From: Actinomadura geliboluensis
GTDB lineage: Bacteria > Actinomycetota > Actinomycetes > Streptosporangiales > Streptosporangiaceae
Direction: 5' to 3'
DNA: 52,552 bases
Assembly (NCBI RefSeq): GCF_005889745.1
Contig: NZ_VCKZ01000009.1
Coordinates: 1 to 52,552 of the forward strand
In this document: piece by piece, positions 32,715-40,890 of the stretch
Layout of the letters: every line of letters starts with the position of its first letter
How positions within the stretch are numbered: the first letter of the stretch is position 1
The notes under the pieces: generated by a model
Seen by the model: the letters and a program-made list of their open reading frames with translations, nothing else
The model's database searches: none
What the model was told of the DNA's origin: nothing
Position numbers and translations under genes: made by a program

Positions 32715-34793
32715 GTGGGCGTGGAGGACAACGGCGGAACCGGCACCCGCACCGAGACCACGGACAGGCCAACGTCCGGGGACCGCCCTTACACGCCACC
32801 GCCGGACAATCCCGGATCACCCGGCCAGCCGTCCCGCCTGGAAAGCCGCGCCCGCACCCGCCAAGACCAAGAGCAGAGCAAGGGCCAGGACACCGGCGGT
32901 GCCCAGGGCACGGCCAGCCCCCGTGAGGCCAAGCCCGGCTCATCGCAGGCGGGTGGAGTTACCGAGAGCGCAGGGACCCAAAGCAGATCAGAGACCGGGC
33001 AGGGCAGCCCGCGGAACGAGGAACCGCGCTCACGCGACGCCGGCGCTCGAACCGGCGCATCCTCTCCAGGTAGCCGAGACCGTTCCCAGGCCGCCCAGGT
33101 CACCGAACGCGAGACCGACACCCGCACCGGGCCCGCCGACAAGCCCACGCCTCCCGCACAGCAGTACACCTTGCCGGCCGACAACCCCGGATCACCCGGC
33201 CAGCCGTCCCGCTTGGAAAGCCGCGCCCGCACTCGGCAGGACCAGGAGCAGAACAAGACCCAGGACGCTAGCTCCAGCAGCACCGCCGGCTTGGAGGGCG
33301 GTGGCCGCGATGACCGTCCCGGCCCGCAGCAAAGCGAAACCGGCGGTCAGAAGGCGGATGACACCGACGCGGGTCGGGACGTGCGTGAGGCGGGGAAGGG
33401 CGAGCACGCACCCGCAAACGCCGAGGGCACGCGGGATGACGAGCGCGAGCCGGAAGCACGCCCCCGCGACACCGGAACACCGACCAACGAAGTTCTCGGC
33501 CGCGACGAACCCGGCGACCGCGACCGTCCCGTGCCTCAACTCTCCGGGGAGCAGACCGGGAACCGAGTGCCTGAGGCGCCGCGTCCGCAAGACCAAGAGC
33601 ACGAGCCGCTCCGACGGCAGGAAGCCGCTGCATCCACTGAAAGCCGAACAGCACCGGACACGCAGCAACCTCCGCAGGGCACCGACAAGCCCAGCGACGG
33701 CTCCGGCGCGCAGGGAAGCGCTCCTCAGGAGGGCGGGACGGACAGCGCACCCGGCGCCCCAGAGTCACGGGGACGCGATGCCAACCCAGTGGGAGACTCC
33801 GAGCCGAAAGCGCCGACGGTGGACGGGCCCACCGACAACGGCCCGGCGTCCCCGTCCGCAGCGGCGGAGGCGGGCGACGAACAGCCTCTTTCCCAGCAGC
33901 AGGACCGTCCCGCCGCCGAGCAGCCCACCGGCCAGAGCCAAGACTCGCAACGCCCGCTTCCCGCCGAAGAGCAGGCCGAGGCCGACCGTCGCCAAGACGG
34001 AGCCGTCGAGCAAGGCACCGAGATCCAGGAGCCTCTCGGCGACCCCGAGGACCCGAATAGCGAAACAGGCGACCGGCAAACCACTGACAACCCTCCACCC
34101 TCGTCCGGAGAGACCGCCGATAACCACGGGACGCAAGAACCTCACGCCGAAGACGATGGCGACCGTGGTAAGAAAGCCGAAGACGACGGCACCGAGCAGG
34201 ACCCGAACGAGACCAATGAGACAAACCCAGAGGCCCACCCCAATCCCATTCTTTCCGATGTGTATACCGACAGCAGCGGCCAAGTACACATCGAGCCCCG
34301 ATATGGACGAGAGCAGACCAGCCAACCCGGCACCGAACTGGCGCGGACCGAACCCGAGACAACGGAACCGGCCGAACTTCCGACCCGCGAAGACCTCGAC
34401 CCGGTGGGAGCACAAGGCGGCGACGCCGGACGCGGCGAACTCCGCGACCCCGACGACGACCCGGAGAACAGGGACGTTCGTGAGCATGACCCTGAGCGAC
34501 CACGAAGCCCGAAAGACATCCGCAGGGAGATGCTTCGAGCCAGTGCAGAGCTTCAGGACGCCGCGAACGATGTCGCCAAACCAGCCTTCAAGCAGCTCGA
34601 TTCACGGCCACCGCAGACGCAGCCATGCGCAGTCCGGGATATTTCAGACCGCATCAGTTCGGTGGATCAGCCCATCAAGGCCGGAGACGCCATGATCGGC
34701 GCAGTCAGCAGTATCGTGGTTACAGTCGAACTGCTTCGAAGAGGCGTTGCAATCCTCAAGCGATACACAGGAAGAGAACATGCCAGTAACTGA
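32715..34793 (+). CDS. large disordered, charged repeat protein heading a three-gene operon
   Basis: A 692-residue protein rich in Pro, Gly, Glu, Asp, Gln, Arg, Thr and Ser with almost no hydrophobic segments until the last 100 residues. A ~30-residue motif, DNPGSPGQPSRLESRARTRQ and following DQEQ, occurs twice, at residues about 31-60 and 156-185. The C-terminal segment (about 600-692) is predicted helical, with a mildly hydrophobic stretch AMIGAVSSIVVTVELL. No signal peptide or enzymatic domain is seen. It may be a scaffold or a delivery/effector protein. GTG 32715 is the likely start. The two downstream genes overlap it and each other, so all three are translationally coupled. Confidence 0.6.
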   Translation: MGVEDNGGTGTRTETTDRPTSGDRPYTPPPDNPGSPGQPSRLESRARTRQDQEQSKGQDTGGAQGTASPREAKPGSSQAGGVTESAGTQSRSETGQGSPRNEEPRSRDAGARTGASSPGSRDRSQAAQVTERETDTRTGPADKPTPPAQQYTLPADNPGSPGQPSRLESRARTRQDQEQNKTQDASSSSTAGLEGGGRDDRPGPQQSETGGQKADDTDAGRDVREAGKGEHAPANAEGTRDDEREPEARPRDTGTPTNEVLGRDEPGDRDRPVPQLSGEQTGNRVPEAPRPQDQEHEPLRRQEAAASTESRTAPDTQQPPQGTDKPSDGSGAQGSAPQEGGTDSAPGAPESRGRDANPVGDSEPKAPTVDGPTDNGPASPSAAAEAGDEQPLSQQQDRPAAEQPTGQSQDSQRPLPAEEQAEADRRQDGAVEQGTEIQEPLGDPEDPNSETGDRQTTDNPPPSSGETADNHGTQEPHAEDDGDRGKKAEDDGTEQDPNETNETNPEAHPNPILSDVYTDSSGQVHIEPRYGREQTSQPGTELARTEPETTEPAELPTREDLDPVGAQGGDAGRGELRDPDDDPENRDVREHDPERPRSPKDIRREMLRASAELQDAANDVAKPAFKQLDSRPPQTQPCAVRDISDRISSVDQPIKAGDAMIGAVSSIVVTVELLRRGVAILKRYTGREHASN
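32805..33271 (+). repeat. ~90-bp direct repeat inside the disordered gene
   Basis: Copies at about 32805-32896 and 33180-33271, offset 375 bases, encode the twice-used DNPGSPGQPSRLESR-type motif; the copies differ at a few third positions and at the end. Confidence 0.75.
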
Positions 34794-35226
34794 TAAGCAG
34801 GTAGAGGCACTCCGTACTCAACTGGCAGGACGGCCGCCGGAGGAGCATCTTCGACTGTTCAACGAACTCGATCAGTCCGACAACGTCGGCTATGCAGCAC
34901 TGCTGGCAGCCGGCTTGTTCGAGGCCATCCAGCGTCGCTTCGTCAAGAACGGCGAACCCGCCGACCGGCCTGAGATCATCGAATTCATCGCGATGGCACG
35001 GGCGAAGAGCGACGATGCTCCGGACGCCATCAATCCTGACGTGGCCGAACGAATGATTCTACACGCCCTTGGCAAGGGTTCCATATCAGGCATAGATGAC
35101 GGAACGATTCTTCGCCATCAGATCATCTTGCTAGCCGCTCTGGTTGGACAAGCCAATTTCAATGAAACCGAACTCGACGCCTTCATGACACAGATTCGCG
35201 CAGACGCAGAAGAAATGCTTGAGTAA
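34780..35226 (+). CDS. helical protein, paralogue A
   Basis: A 148-residue helical cytoplasmic protein. Its first codons overlap the end of the disordered protein gene by 14 bases. Typical segments are GYAALLAAGLFEAIQRRF, DRPEIIEFIAMARAKSDD, AERMILHALGKGSI and the end ETELDAFMTQIRADAEEML. It is clearly homologous to the next gene's product. The pattern resembles actinobacterial hypothetical proteins that lie beside large secreted or surface proteins; no enzymatic motif is seen. AGGAAG precedes ATG 34780. An immunity or chaperone role for the disordered protein is possible but unproven. Confidence 0.7.
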   Translation: MPVTDKQVEALRTQLAGRPPEEHLRLFNELDQSDNVGYAALLAAGLFEAIQRRFVKNGEPADRPEIIEFIAMARAKSDDAPDAINPDVAERMILHALGKGSISGIDDGTILRHQIILLAALVGQANFNETELDAFMTQIRADAEEMLE

Positions 35227-35720
35227 TGGATTACTCGGCCGTTCAAATCCAAGAGGAGAACATCCTTGCACTGCGGTCCTTTCTATTGAGGGGGCCGAAG
35301 GCGTGGGTACCCCTGGAAGAGAAGATCCAGGTGGACGACGAGACGGCGGCCGGGTACATGTCGCTGCTCTACGGGGCGTTCTGTGTCGCAGTGCGCCGAA
35401 GGTTCTCGCCGACGTACACGGTTGGCGAGATCGTCAGGCTCGTGGCTGACGTACGGATCAAGGCCGAAGAAGACGCAGGACTGATCAACGCACTCGTGGC
35501 CGAAGACATGATCCGCCGTGTCGTCGGTGCACCACCACTTGAAGACGGCGGGCCGAACGACGTGCGGGCCGTGCTATACGCCGAGATCTTCGTCCTCCTG
35601 TACCTCATCGACGAAGCGAACTTCGAGCGGGCGGGGCTGGAGCAGTTCATCGATGAGGCGACCGCCTACACCAGGCAATGGCTTTCCGCACGCCGAAACG
35701 AGCCCGCCGAACAGCGATGA
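35226..35720 (+). CDS. helical protein, paralogue B
   Basis: A 164-residue paralogue of the previous product: GYMSLLYGAFCVAVRRRF, TVGEIVRLVADVRIKAEED, AEDMIRRVVGAPPL and LEQFIDEATAYTRQWLSAR align along the whole length. The stop of the previous gene and the start of this one overlap by one base (TAATG), indicating coupling. The gene ends 31 bases before a decayed Scr1 fragment, marking the right edge of the operon. Confidence 0.7.
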   Translation: MDYSAVQIQEENILALRSFLLRGPKAWVPLEEKIQVDDETAAGYMSLLYGAFCVAVRRRFSPTYTVGEIVRLVADVRIKAEEDAGLINALVAEDMIRRVVGAPPLEDGGPNDVRAVLYAEIFVLLYLIDEANFERAGLEQFIDEATAYTRQWLSARRNEPAEQR

Positions 35721-35751
35721 TACCGGCGGCTTGACTTCCACCAGGACGCCA

Positions 35752-35996
35752 TCCTCCCAGGAGGGTTCATCTCTAATTCAGCGTTTTACCCCACACATTC
35801 GCGGACCCGGCCGGCTCACCAATAACGCTGATCGATAACATCACCCGATCTCGTCCTACACCAGCGAGGTGACGTAGGCCACTACACCGAAATCTACGAT
35901 CGCCTGCGAGAGGCTGCCCTGTCCCGCGAAGACAGCATGAGCCTCCTCGGCCGGGCGGTCAACGGGCTCTCCGCCCAGACAGGATCGAGGACATGA
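35752..35996 (+). pseudogene. 3' fragment of an Scr1-type regulator gene
   Basis: About 245 bases match the last 80 codons of the intact regulator at 36559-37440 (offset 1441-1444). The copy has small deletions of one and two bases, which shift and later restore the frame, and a changed ATT CAG region; the first two-thirds of the gene are missing. It ends with the same overlap into DUF397 as the intact copy, so this is a decayed duplicate, not an independent gene. Confidence 0.75.
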
Positions 35997-36187
35997 CCAA
36001 GCAGTTCCACAGTTGGCGCAAGTCACGCCACAGCGCACCGAACGGCGGATGCATCGAAGCCGGTCAGGCCGCCGATGGGACGATCGGTGTCCGTGACACC
36101 AAACTCAACGGCGATGGCCCGACCCTAGAATTCACCAGGGAGGAATGGCGGAGCTTCCTCCAAACGATCCGCGCAGACGCCCACTGA
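35993..36187 (+). CDS. DUF397-domain protein, copy 1
   Basis: A 64-residue single-domain DUF397 protein with the conserved SWRKSRHSAPNGGCIEAG and VRDTK motifs. It differs from copy 2 (37437) at six of 64 residues. DUF397 proteins are BldB-like small proteins encoded next to Scr1 HTH genes and are thought to act as partners or antitoxins of them. Here its partner gene is only a remnant, so it may be expressed alone or silent. Confidence 0.8.
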   Translation: MTKQFHSWRKSRHSAPNGGCIEAGQAADGTIGVRDTKLNGDGPTLEFTREEWRSFLQTIRADAH

Positions 36188-36379
36188 TGCTACGGATACC
36201 ACCGGCCTTGGGACGCGCGCTCGCCCCGCGGCTGCCGGCGTCTTGGCGCAGTGCACACTGACGTGTCCCGTGGGACGCGGATCCATCACCTGCGGACGGA
36301 TCAAGGATCGCCTCTCGTTCATATATCCGATAAGTCGACACATGTTGGCTTTGTGAATTTGGCCTACTGGGACGAATCG

Positions 36380-36409
36380 GACACGCGAATGTTGAACGTG
36401 CGGAAATCG
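36380..36409 (-). promoter_or_regulatory. shared 30-bp element, copy D
   Basis: On the minus strand it reads CGATTTCCGCACGTTCAACA followed by TTCGCGTGTC. The first 18 bases match copy C at 17 positions. It lies about 150 bases upstream of the Scr1 regulator start. Element C is in the same orientation as its gene but D is inverted, so the element is likely a protein-binding site rather than a promoter. Confidence 0.55.
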
Positions 36410-36491
36410 CGTGTGCCGATACCAGGGATCGCGATTGTTTCGGAGACCCGGATCGCGTTTTTGTCCGAGGGCGACCGTACGATTACTCGGT

Positions 36492-36520
36492 AGTGATCAA
36501 CTGTGCCGAATCAGTGATCA
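36492..36520. repeat. paired AGTGATCA sites, 21-bp period
   Basis: AGTGATCA occurs at 36492-36499 and at 36513-36520, exactly 21 bases apart, each containing the palindrome TGATCA. They lie 40-67 bases upstream of the Scr1 regulator start and could be its own operator. Confidence 0.5.
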
Positions 36521-36558
36521 GTTCGGATCATGTCCGACGCGATTTCGGGAGGACGGCC

Positions 36559-37440
36559 TTGCCGAGTCCATACGTCCGCCGCCGTCAACTGGCGGTCGAG
36601 ATCCGCAAACTGCGCGAGAGCCGTGGCCTCACGGCCGATGGTCTCGCTCGCCTCATGTTCTACACCCGTACGAAGGTCTCCCGGCTGGAGAACGCCCAAG
36701 TCCGCCCGGATGTCGGCGAGATCATGACAATGCTCGAACTCCTCGAAGTCACCGGCAGCCAGTACGACAGGATCCTCCAACTCGCCCGCGAGGCCGCCCA
36801 CAAGGGGTGGTGGGACAGGTATGGCGTTTCCATGGGGCCTCGCCAGAAGCTCTACTCGGACCTCGAGTACAGCGCCGAGACCGTCCGGGAGTACAACCAG
36901 ACCGTGATGCCTGCCGTCCTTCAGGCTCCCGAGTTCATCGCCGCGCTCGTCGACCTGGACAAGTGCCAAGGAAAGCTCGACTACGTTCCGGAGCGCATGA
37001 CCGAAGCTCGCATGCGACGGCAAAGCGAACTGCTACGGGCAGGCGGACCATCTTACGAAACCGTCCTCGACGAGTGCGTGATCCACCGGCTCGCCGTCCC
37101 GCCGCAAGCGAAGATCGCCCAGCTACGGCACATGATAAGAGTCATCTCTGAAGAGGAACGGATCGCGGTTCGCGTGCTCCGGCACGATGCCACCGTCCCG
37201 GGAGGTTTCCTCCCCAAGTCAGCGTTTTACCTCTACACATTCACAGACCCAGCCGACTCACCAATAGCAGTGATCGACACCGTCACCACCGACCTCGTCC
37301 TACATCAGCGAGGCGACGTAGGCCGCTACACCGAAATCTACGATCGCCTGCGAGAGGCCGCCCTGTCCCGCGAAGACAGCATGAGGCTCCTCAGTCGGGT
37401 AGCCAACGGGCTCTCCGACCAGACAGGATCGAGGACATGA
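36559..37440 (+). CDS. Scr1-family HTH (XRE-type) transcriptional regulator
   Basis: A 293-residue Scr1-family regulator. Residues about 12-65 are the helix-turn-helix (RKLRESRGLTADGLARLM, TRTKVSRLENAQVRPDVGEI). The C-terminal effector region starts with AHKGWWDRYG and ends with the conserved VTTDLVLHQRGDVGRYTEIY and SREDSMRLLSRVANG. It forms a BldB/WhiJ-like pair with DUF397: the ATGA overlap at 37437-37440 ensures coupling. TTG 36559 is preferred because GGGAGGA lies five bases upstream; earlier GTG 36493 would add 22 unrelated residues. It likely binds the repeats at 36492-36520 or the shared element. Confidence 0.85.
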   Translation: MPSPYVRRRQLAVEIRKLRESRGLTADGLARLMFYTRTKVSRLENAQVRPDVGEIMTMLELLEVTGSQYDRILQLAREAAHKGWWDRYGVSMGPRQKLYSDLEYSAETVREYNQTVMPAVLQAPEFIAALVDLDKCQGKLDYVPERMTEARMRRQSELLRAGGPSYETVLDECVIHRLAVPPQAKIAQLRHMIRVISEEERIAVRVLRHDATVPGGFLPKSAFYLYTFTDPADSPIAVIDTVTTDLVLHQRGDVGRYTEIYDRLREAALSREDSMRLLSRVANGLSDQTGSRT

Positions 37441-37631
37441 CCAAGCACTTCCACAGCTGGCGCAAGTCACGCCACAGCGAACCGAACGGCGGATGCATCG
37501 AAGCCGGTCAGGCCGCCGATGGGACGATCGGTGTCCGCGACACCAAACTCAACGGCGATGGCCCGACCCTAGAATTCACCAAGGAGGAATGGCAGAGCTT
37601 CCTCCACAGGATCCGCGCAGACGCTCACTGA
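37437..37631 (+). CDS. DUF397-domain protein, copy 2
   Basis: A 64-residue DUF397 protein, 58 of 64 residues identical to copy 1. Conserved motifs SWRKSRHSEPNGGCIEAG and IGVRDTKLNGDGP. Its ATG overlaps the stop of the Scr1 gene (ATGA), the usual arrangement of Scr1-DUF397 pairs. It is the functional partner by position. Confidence 0.85.
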   Translation: MTKHFHSWRKSRHSEPNGGCIEAGQAADGTIGVRDTKLNGDGPTLEFTKEEWQSFLHRIRADAH

Positions 37632-38094
37632 TGCTACGGACATCACCGGCCTTGGGACGAGCCCTCGTCTCAAGGCCGCTAGCGTTCTGCGTCCTCACAC
37701 TCTCTCTTGTGCGGATGACGACCCGCCGGAGCGTCAAGAATCCTCCTATGCGGTTCCCCTGACTCTCCATGGCCTGCGCCATCGCATCGTGGGACGACCG
37801 GGATCAGCGCCTGGGGGCCGCGTGAAACGTTCAGAGATCGATTGAACCGCCGCTCATCGTGGCCACGGCACTCGTACTGCTGGGCTCCGTAACCGAGAGT
37901 CACGCCAGGAGCGGCCGGGGCCACCGCCACGACGTGTGTTCTCTTTGGTGCTCGATCGGGGTCTGCCAACGAGTGCAATCGGCGACCGCCGGTAACCCAA
38001 CAGATCCAGCTCGTCGATGTGGTCGATAAGAGATCGATAACGCGTCTCCGTACTGTCTTTTCAGCAAGCACTCGACGCATATCGGGGAGGCACC
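37632..38094. other. 463-bp spacer
   Basis: The first 50 bases repeat the sequence after DUF397 copy 1. The minus strand is open at 38080-37679 but the predicted protein looks random. Two TCGATAA repeats lie around 38021-38040, and GGGGAGG at 38084-38090 is the ribosome binding site of the next gene. No other feature is seen. Confidence 0.3.
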
Positions 38095-38490
38095 ATGACC
38101 ATCCGCAGGGCAGTCGTTCGGGCCGCTGTTGCCGTCGGAGTCGCCGGGGCGGTTCTGTCGCCGGCCGGAAGCGCGTTCGCAGACGCGGCGGCTCCCGCGG
38201 CCGCTTCGAAGTACTACTACAACACCTGGATCACCGCGGACAGCTACAGCTGGGTCGGGAACGGCCACCCTCACTGGCTCCCGACGGGAGGGAAGCTCTT
38301 CGCGGGCCGGAACTACTTCTACTGCCAGAACGACTGGGGGCAGCGCTACACCGACAAGTGGGGCAACACCAATACCTGGTGGGCCCAGACCGACGACGAC
38401 AGCGGCAACCGGAAGGTGTGGGTCTCTGCCACCGTGTTCACCGTGGGCGGTCAGAACGAGCGCATCCCCGGCCTTCCCAATTGCTACTGA
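38095..38490 (+). CDS. small secreted protein, hypothetical
   Basis: A 131-residue exported protein: a Sec signal peptide, residues 1-30 (ends AFADAA), then a Trp/Tyr/Asn-rich mature domain (KYYYNTWITADSYSWVGNG, NYFYCQNDWGQRYTDKWGN, NTWWAQTDDDSGNRKVWV) with two cysteines. The aromatic-rich beta pattern is typical of small actinobacterial secreted proteins of unknown role. A strong ribosome binding site precedes ATG 38095. A hairpin terminator follows the stop. Confidence 0.75.
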   Translation: MTIRRAVVRAAVAVGVAGAVLSPAGSAFADAAAPAAASKYYYNTWITADSYSWVGNGHPHWLPTGGKLFAGRNYFYCQNDWGQRYTDKWGNTNTWWAQTDDDSGNRKVWVSATVFTVGGQNERIPGLPNCY

Positions 38491-38503
38491 GTAGTCTGCC
38501 CGG

Positions 38504-38543
38504 CCTCGGCGGAAGGTGCCGCTCTACGCACCTTCTGCCGAGG
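38504..38543 (+). terminator. terminator of the small secreted protein gene
   Basis: A 16-bp stem (38504-38519 with 38528-38543) with one G-T pair and an eight-base loop, 14 bases past the stop. No T-run. Confidence 0.7.
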
Positions 38544-38905
38544 TGCATCCACGGAGTACTCACCTCCGCGTTCGGTAGCGCAGGTACACGGCGCCGCTAG
38601 AGAGGGTTCTGCCAGTCGGCGCGCTCGCCGAACGTCTCCCGCCACCGACTGCCGGTTATACAACAGTCCAGCTGACCCCGCGCCGGGACGGCGCCCTTGG
38701 GTCGCCGCCGTCATCGCCAGGTTCAGCATCCTCGCCAGTAACCCCGCGCGTTGGCCTTGTGTCCATCTGTCATGAGCGCCGATGACAGTCCGTACTGCCA
38801 CCGCGTGACGCCAGAATGCGACAAACCGACCGAAAGGCGGACGCATGTTGGGCCTGACACAGTCGACCACTCGGCGTGAGTGTGCATTTTTCCTCAGACA
38901 ATGGG
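38544..38905. other. 362-bp spacer before the defence-like module
   Basis: The minus strand is open from 38870 to 38484, but runs across the terminator and is not convincing. No repeat or tRNA-like sequence is seen. Confidence 0.3.
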
Positions 38906-38933
38906 TTGATTGAGTTCACATGTGCTCTACTTG
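38906..38933 (+). promoter_or_regulatory. probable promoter of the nuclease gene
   Basis: TTGATT (38906-38911), 16-base spacer, TACTTG (38928-38933). The start of transcription would fall at about 38939-38940, right at GTG 38939, so the gene would be leaderless, a common actinobacterial arrangement. Confidence 0.5.
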
Positions 38934-38938
38934 ACGCC

Positions 38939-40726
38939 GTGACTTCGCACAGTTGGACTCCGCCCGCCGGGCTTCGCGGTGAGGCTCATGTCATCCGGCT
39001 TTCGGCGAGCGCGCTGGACCGGGACGGCCGGCGCTGCCCCGCGCACATCGCCCTCAAGGCCCGCCCCCTGCTCCGGCCCCGCGTCTACGAGAAGCCGCGG
39101 TACGCGCCATGGGAGACGTTTCCGCTGGGCCTGGTCCAGGCTGCGCTGGACCTGGTCGAGTACCAGGACACGGCCGTTGAAGACGCCGTGGTCAGCGTCG
39201 TCAGCGGGAGCCGTTCGACCGTTCATGCCGGTGTCGCGGTGTGGGTGAGGCATGCATGCGACGCCTACCTTCAGGCCGCCGAGTGGATCGCGGACGATCT
39301 TGAAGTGCAGGATGTCGCGCTGGTTCCCGAGCGGCTCCCCCGGGTCGTCCAGTACGAGTCGGCGGCGGAGCGGCGGATGCTCACCGCATGGGGACGCTGG
39401 TACGCGTCGCCGGGCGGCGACGTCCGCGAGTTCCGACGGCTCCGGATGGGTCGCGCGGGTGAGCGCGATGCCCCGTCCAACGACGCCCTGGCCTTCGTGG
39501 TGGCCGCGGGCCAGCGCGCCGAAGGAAACGTCTATCGGGACCTGCCGGTCAGTGTCGTTCCCGACGAGTGCGAGCCCTCGCGGGTTCGGGTGGTGGAGGT
39601 CGTCCTGGCGAGCGGGGTTCCGCCACGGGTCGTCGTGGACGCGTCGCCCGCCGACATCCGCCGCGCCTACCGGGACAGGACCCGGCACCTCGTCACCGAC
39701 ATCGTCTTCACCGACGTGCGGAAGCCGGGTTCCGACTGCGTCGGCTGCAAGGCGCGGTCGTCCTGCGACGCGTTGCCGCACGCTCCGGCGCTGCTGGGCA
39801 TCGAGGGCGGCGGGACACATCGGCGGACGTGGTCGGTCACGACCGGGCGTCAGTACCTCATCTGCCCGGCGCAGGCTCACCTGCGTGAACTCCACCTGCC
39901 GGCGGCGGCGTGGTCCGATGGTTCGGCGGCGCGGCGCGGCCGGGCCGTCCACCAGTGGCTGGAGGCGGCGCACGCCCGGCACCCCGCGCGCGCGTGCGTC
40001 CTCGCCGACCTTCCGGATGCTGACGCTGACGACCTCGGCCTGGCGGCACGGATCATGACCCCGGAGGAGTATCGGGATGCGCGGCCTTACCTAGTTTCGC
40101 ATCTTGCCGCCTGCCCCATGGCGGGCGCCGTCGGCGATGTCGTCACGGAGCCGACCGTGGCGGCGTACGATCCGGCGGCCGAGGTGGTCGTCGTCGCCTA
40201 CCCCGACCTGATCCGCGAGGTGGACGGGCGCGTCGTCTACCGGGAGCAGAAGACGACCCGCATGGCGGCGCCGGGTGGCGAGGCCGACGAGGTGTTCACG
40301 CGGGTGCCGCAGCTGGCGCTGGCCGTCCGGCTGATCGAGCACGGCGTACTCGGCGGGGACGGGACCGGCACCGTCGAGCTGGAGACGATGACGCCGGGCG
40401 CGGCGGAGGTTCTGTCGTTCGACGTCGCGAACCCCGCCGTGCGGGAGGCCGCCGCGCGGGTGATCAGGCGGATGACCGCCGGATGGCACGCCGACACCGT
40501 GTTCCGTCCCGATCCGGGACCGTGGTGCGGGACGTGCCCGGTCGGCCAGTGGTGCCCCGACCGCGCCCCGAGCGACCCGAAGGCGCCGATCGTCGTGGAC
40601 GGCGTGCGCATCGACCCCCGCACCGGAGAGGTCCTGAGCGTGTCCGGCCGGGTGAGCGACCGCGCCGAAGCGGTGTCCGACGACATCGCCGATCCGGACG
40701 CGGACGATGATCCGCCCCCGTTCTGA
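38939..40726 (+). CDS. PD-(D/E)XK nuclease with RecB/Cas4-like Fe-S motif
   Basis: A 595-residue protein. The C-terminal half (about 300-545) is a RecB-family nuclease: TTGRQYLICPAQAHL (first cluster cysteine), RGRAVHQWLEAAH (active-site histidine), YPDLIREVDGRVVYREQKTT (D...ExK core) and WCGTCPVGQWCPDR (three more cysteines), the pattern of Fe-S stapled nucleases such as AddB and Cas4. The N-terminal half has an extra Cys cluster (DCVGCKARSSC, near 267-276). GTG 38939 is chosen from the leaderless promoter; GTG 38876 would add 21 poorly biased codons. It is co-oriented with the RelE-helicase, 217 bases upstream. Confidence 0.8.
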   Translation: MTSHSWTPPAGLRGEAHVIRLSASALDRDGRRCPAHIALKARPLLRPRVYEKPRYAPWETFPLGLVQAALDLVEYQDTAVEDAVVSVVSGSRSTVHAGVAVWVRHACDAYLQAAEWIADDLEVQDVALVPERLPRVVQYESAAERRMLTAWGRWYASPGGDVREFRRLRMGRAGERDAPSNDALAFVVAAGQRAEGNVYRDLPVSVVPDECEPSRVRVVEVVLASGVPPRVVVDASPADIRRAYRDRTRHLVTDIVFTDVRKPGSDCVGCKARSSCDALPHAPALLGIEGGGTHRRTWSVTTGRQYLICPAQAHLRELHLPAAAWSDGSAARRGRAVHQWLEAAHARHPARACVLADLPDADADDLGLAARIMTPEEYRDARPYLVSHLAACPMAGAVGDVVTEPTVAAYDPAAEVVVVAYPDLIREVDGRVVYREQKTTRMAAPGGEADEVFTRVPQLALAVRLIEHGVLGGDGTGTVELETMTPGAAEVLSFDVANPAVREAAARVIRRMTAGWHADTVFRPDPGPWCGTCPVGQWCPDRAPSDPKAPIVVDGVRIDPRTGEVLSVSGRVSDRAEAVSDDIADPDADDDPPPF

Positions 40727-40890
40727 GGACGACCGACGATGACGAACCCGGTGAGCGGCGCCGCACCGGTGGCGCTGGAACACGCGGTGACGGCGGCGGT
40801 CTGTTGCCGGTTGCGGTTGAGTTCCGTGGTTGTCCGGAGGCGGACGGGGGGTTGTACGCGGTTCAAACAATTCGGGGGGCGGGGCGCTTC

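Larger units (their letters stand above)
36188..36558. other. 371-bp spacer upstream of the Scr1 regulator
   Basis: It contains the shared element copy D (36380-36409, minus orientation) and two AGTGATCA repeats (36492-36520). An 80-codon frame at 36251-36493 lies over these signals and I treat it as non-coding. The first part (36188-36230) continues the homology with the spacer after copy 2 of DUF397. Confidence 0.5.

Noticed and set aside
36251..36493. 80-codon frame upstream of the Scr1 regulator
   Set aside because: It overlaps the shared element and the AGTGATCA pair, lacks a ribosome binding site, and has no recognisable motif.
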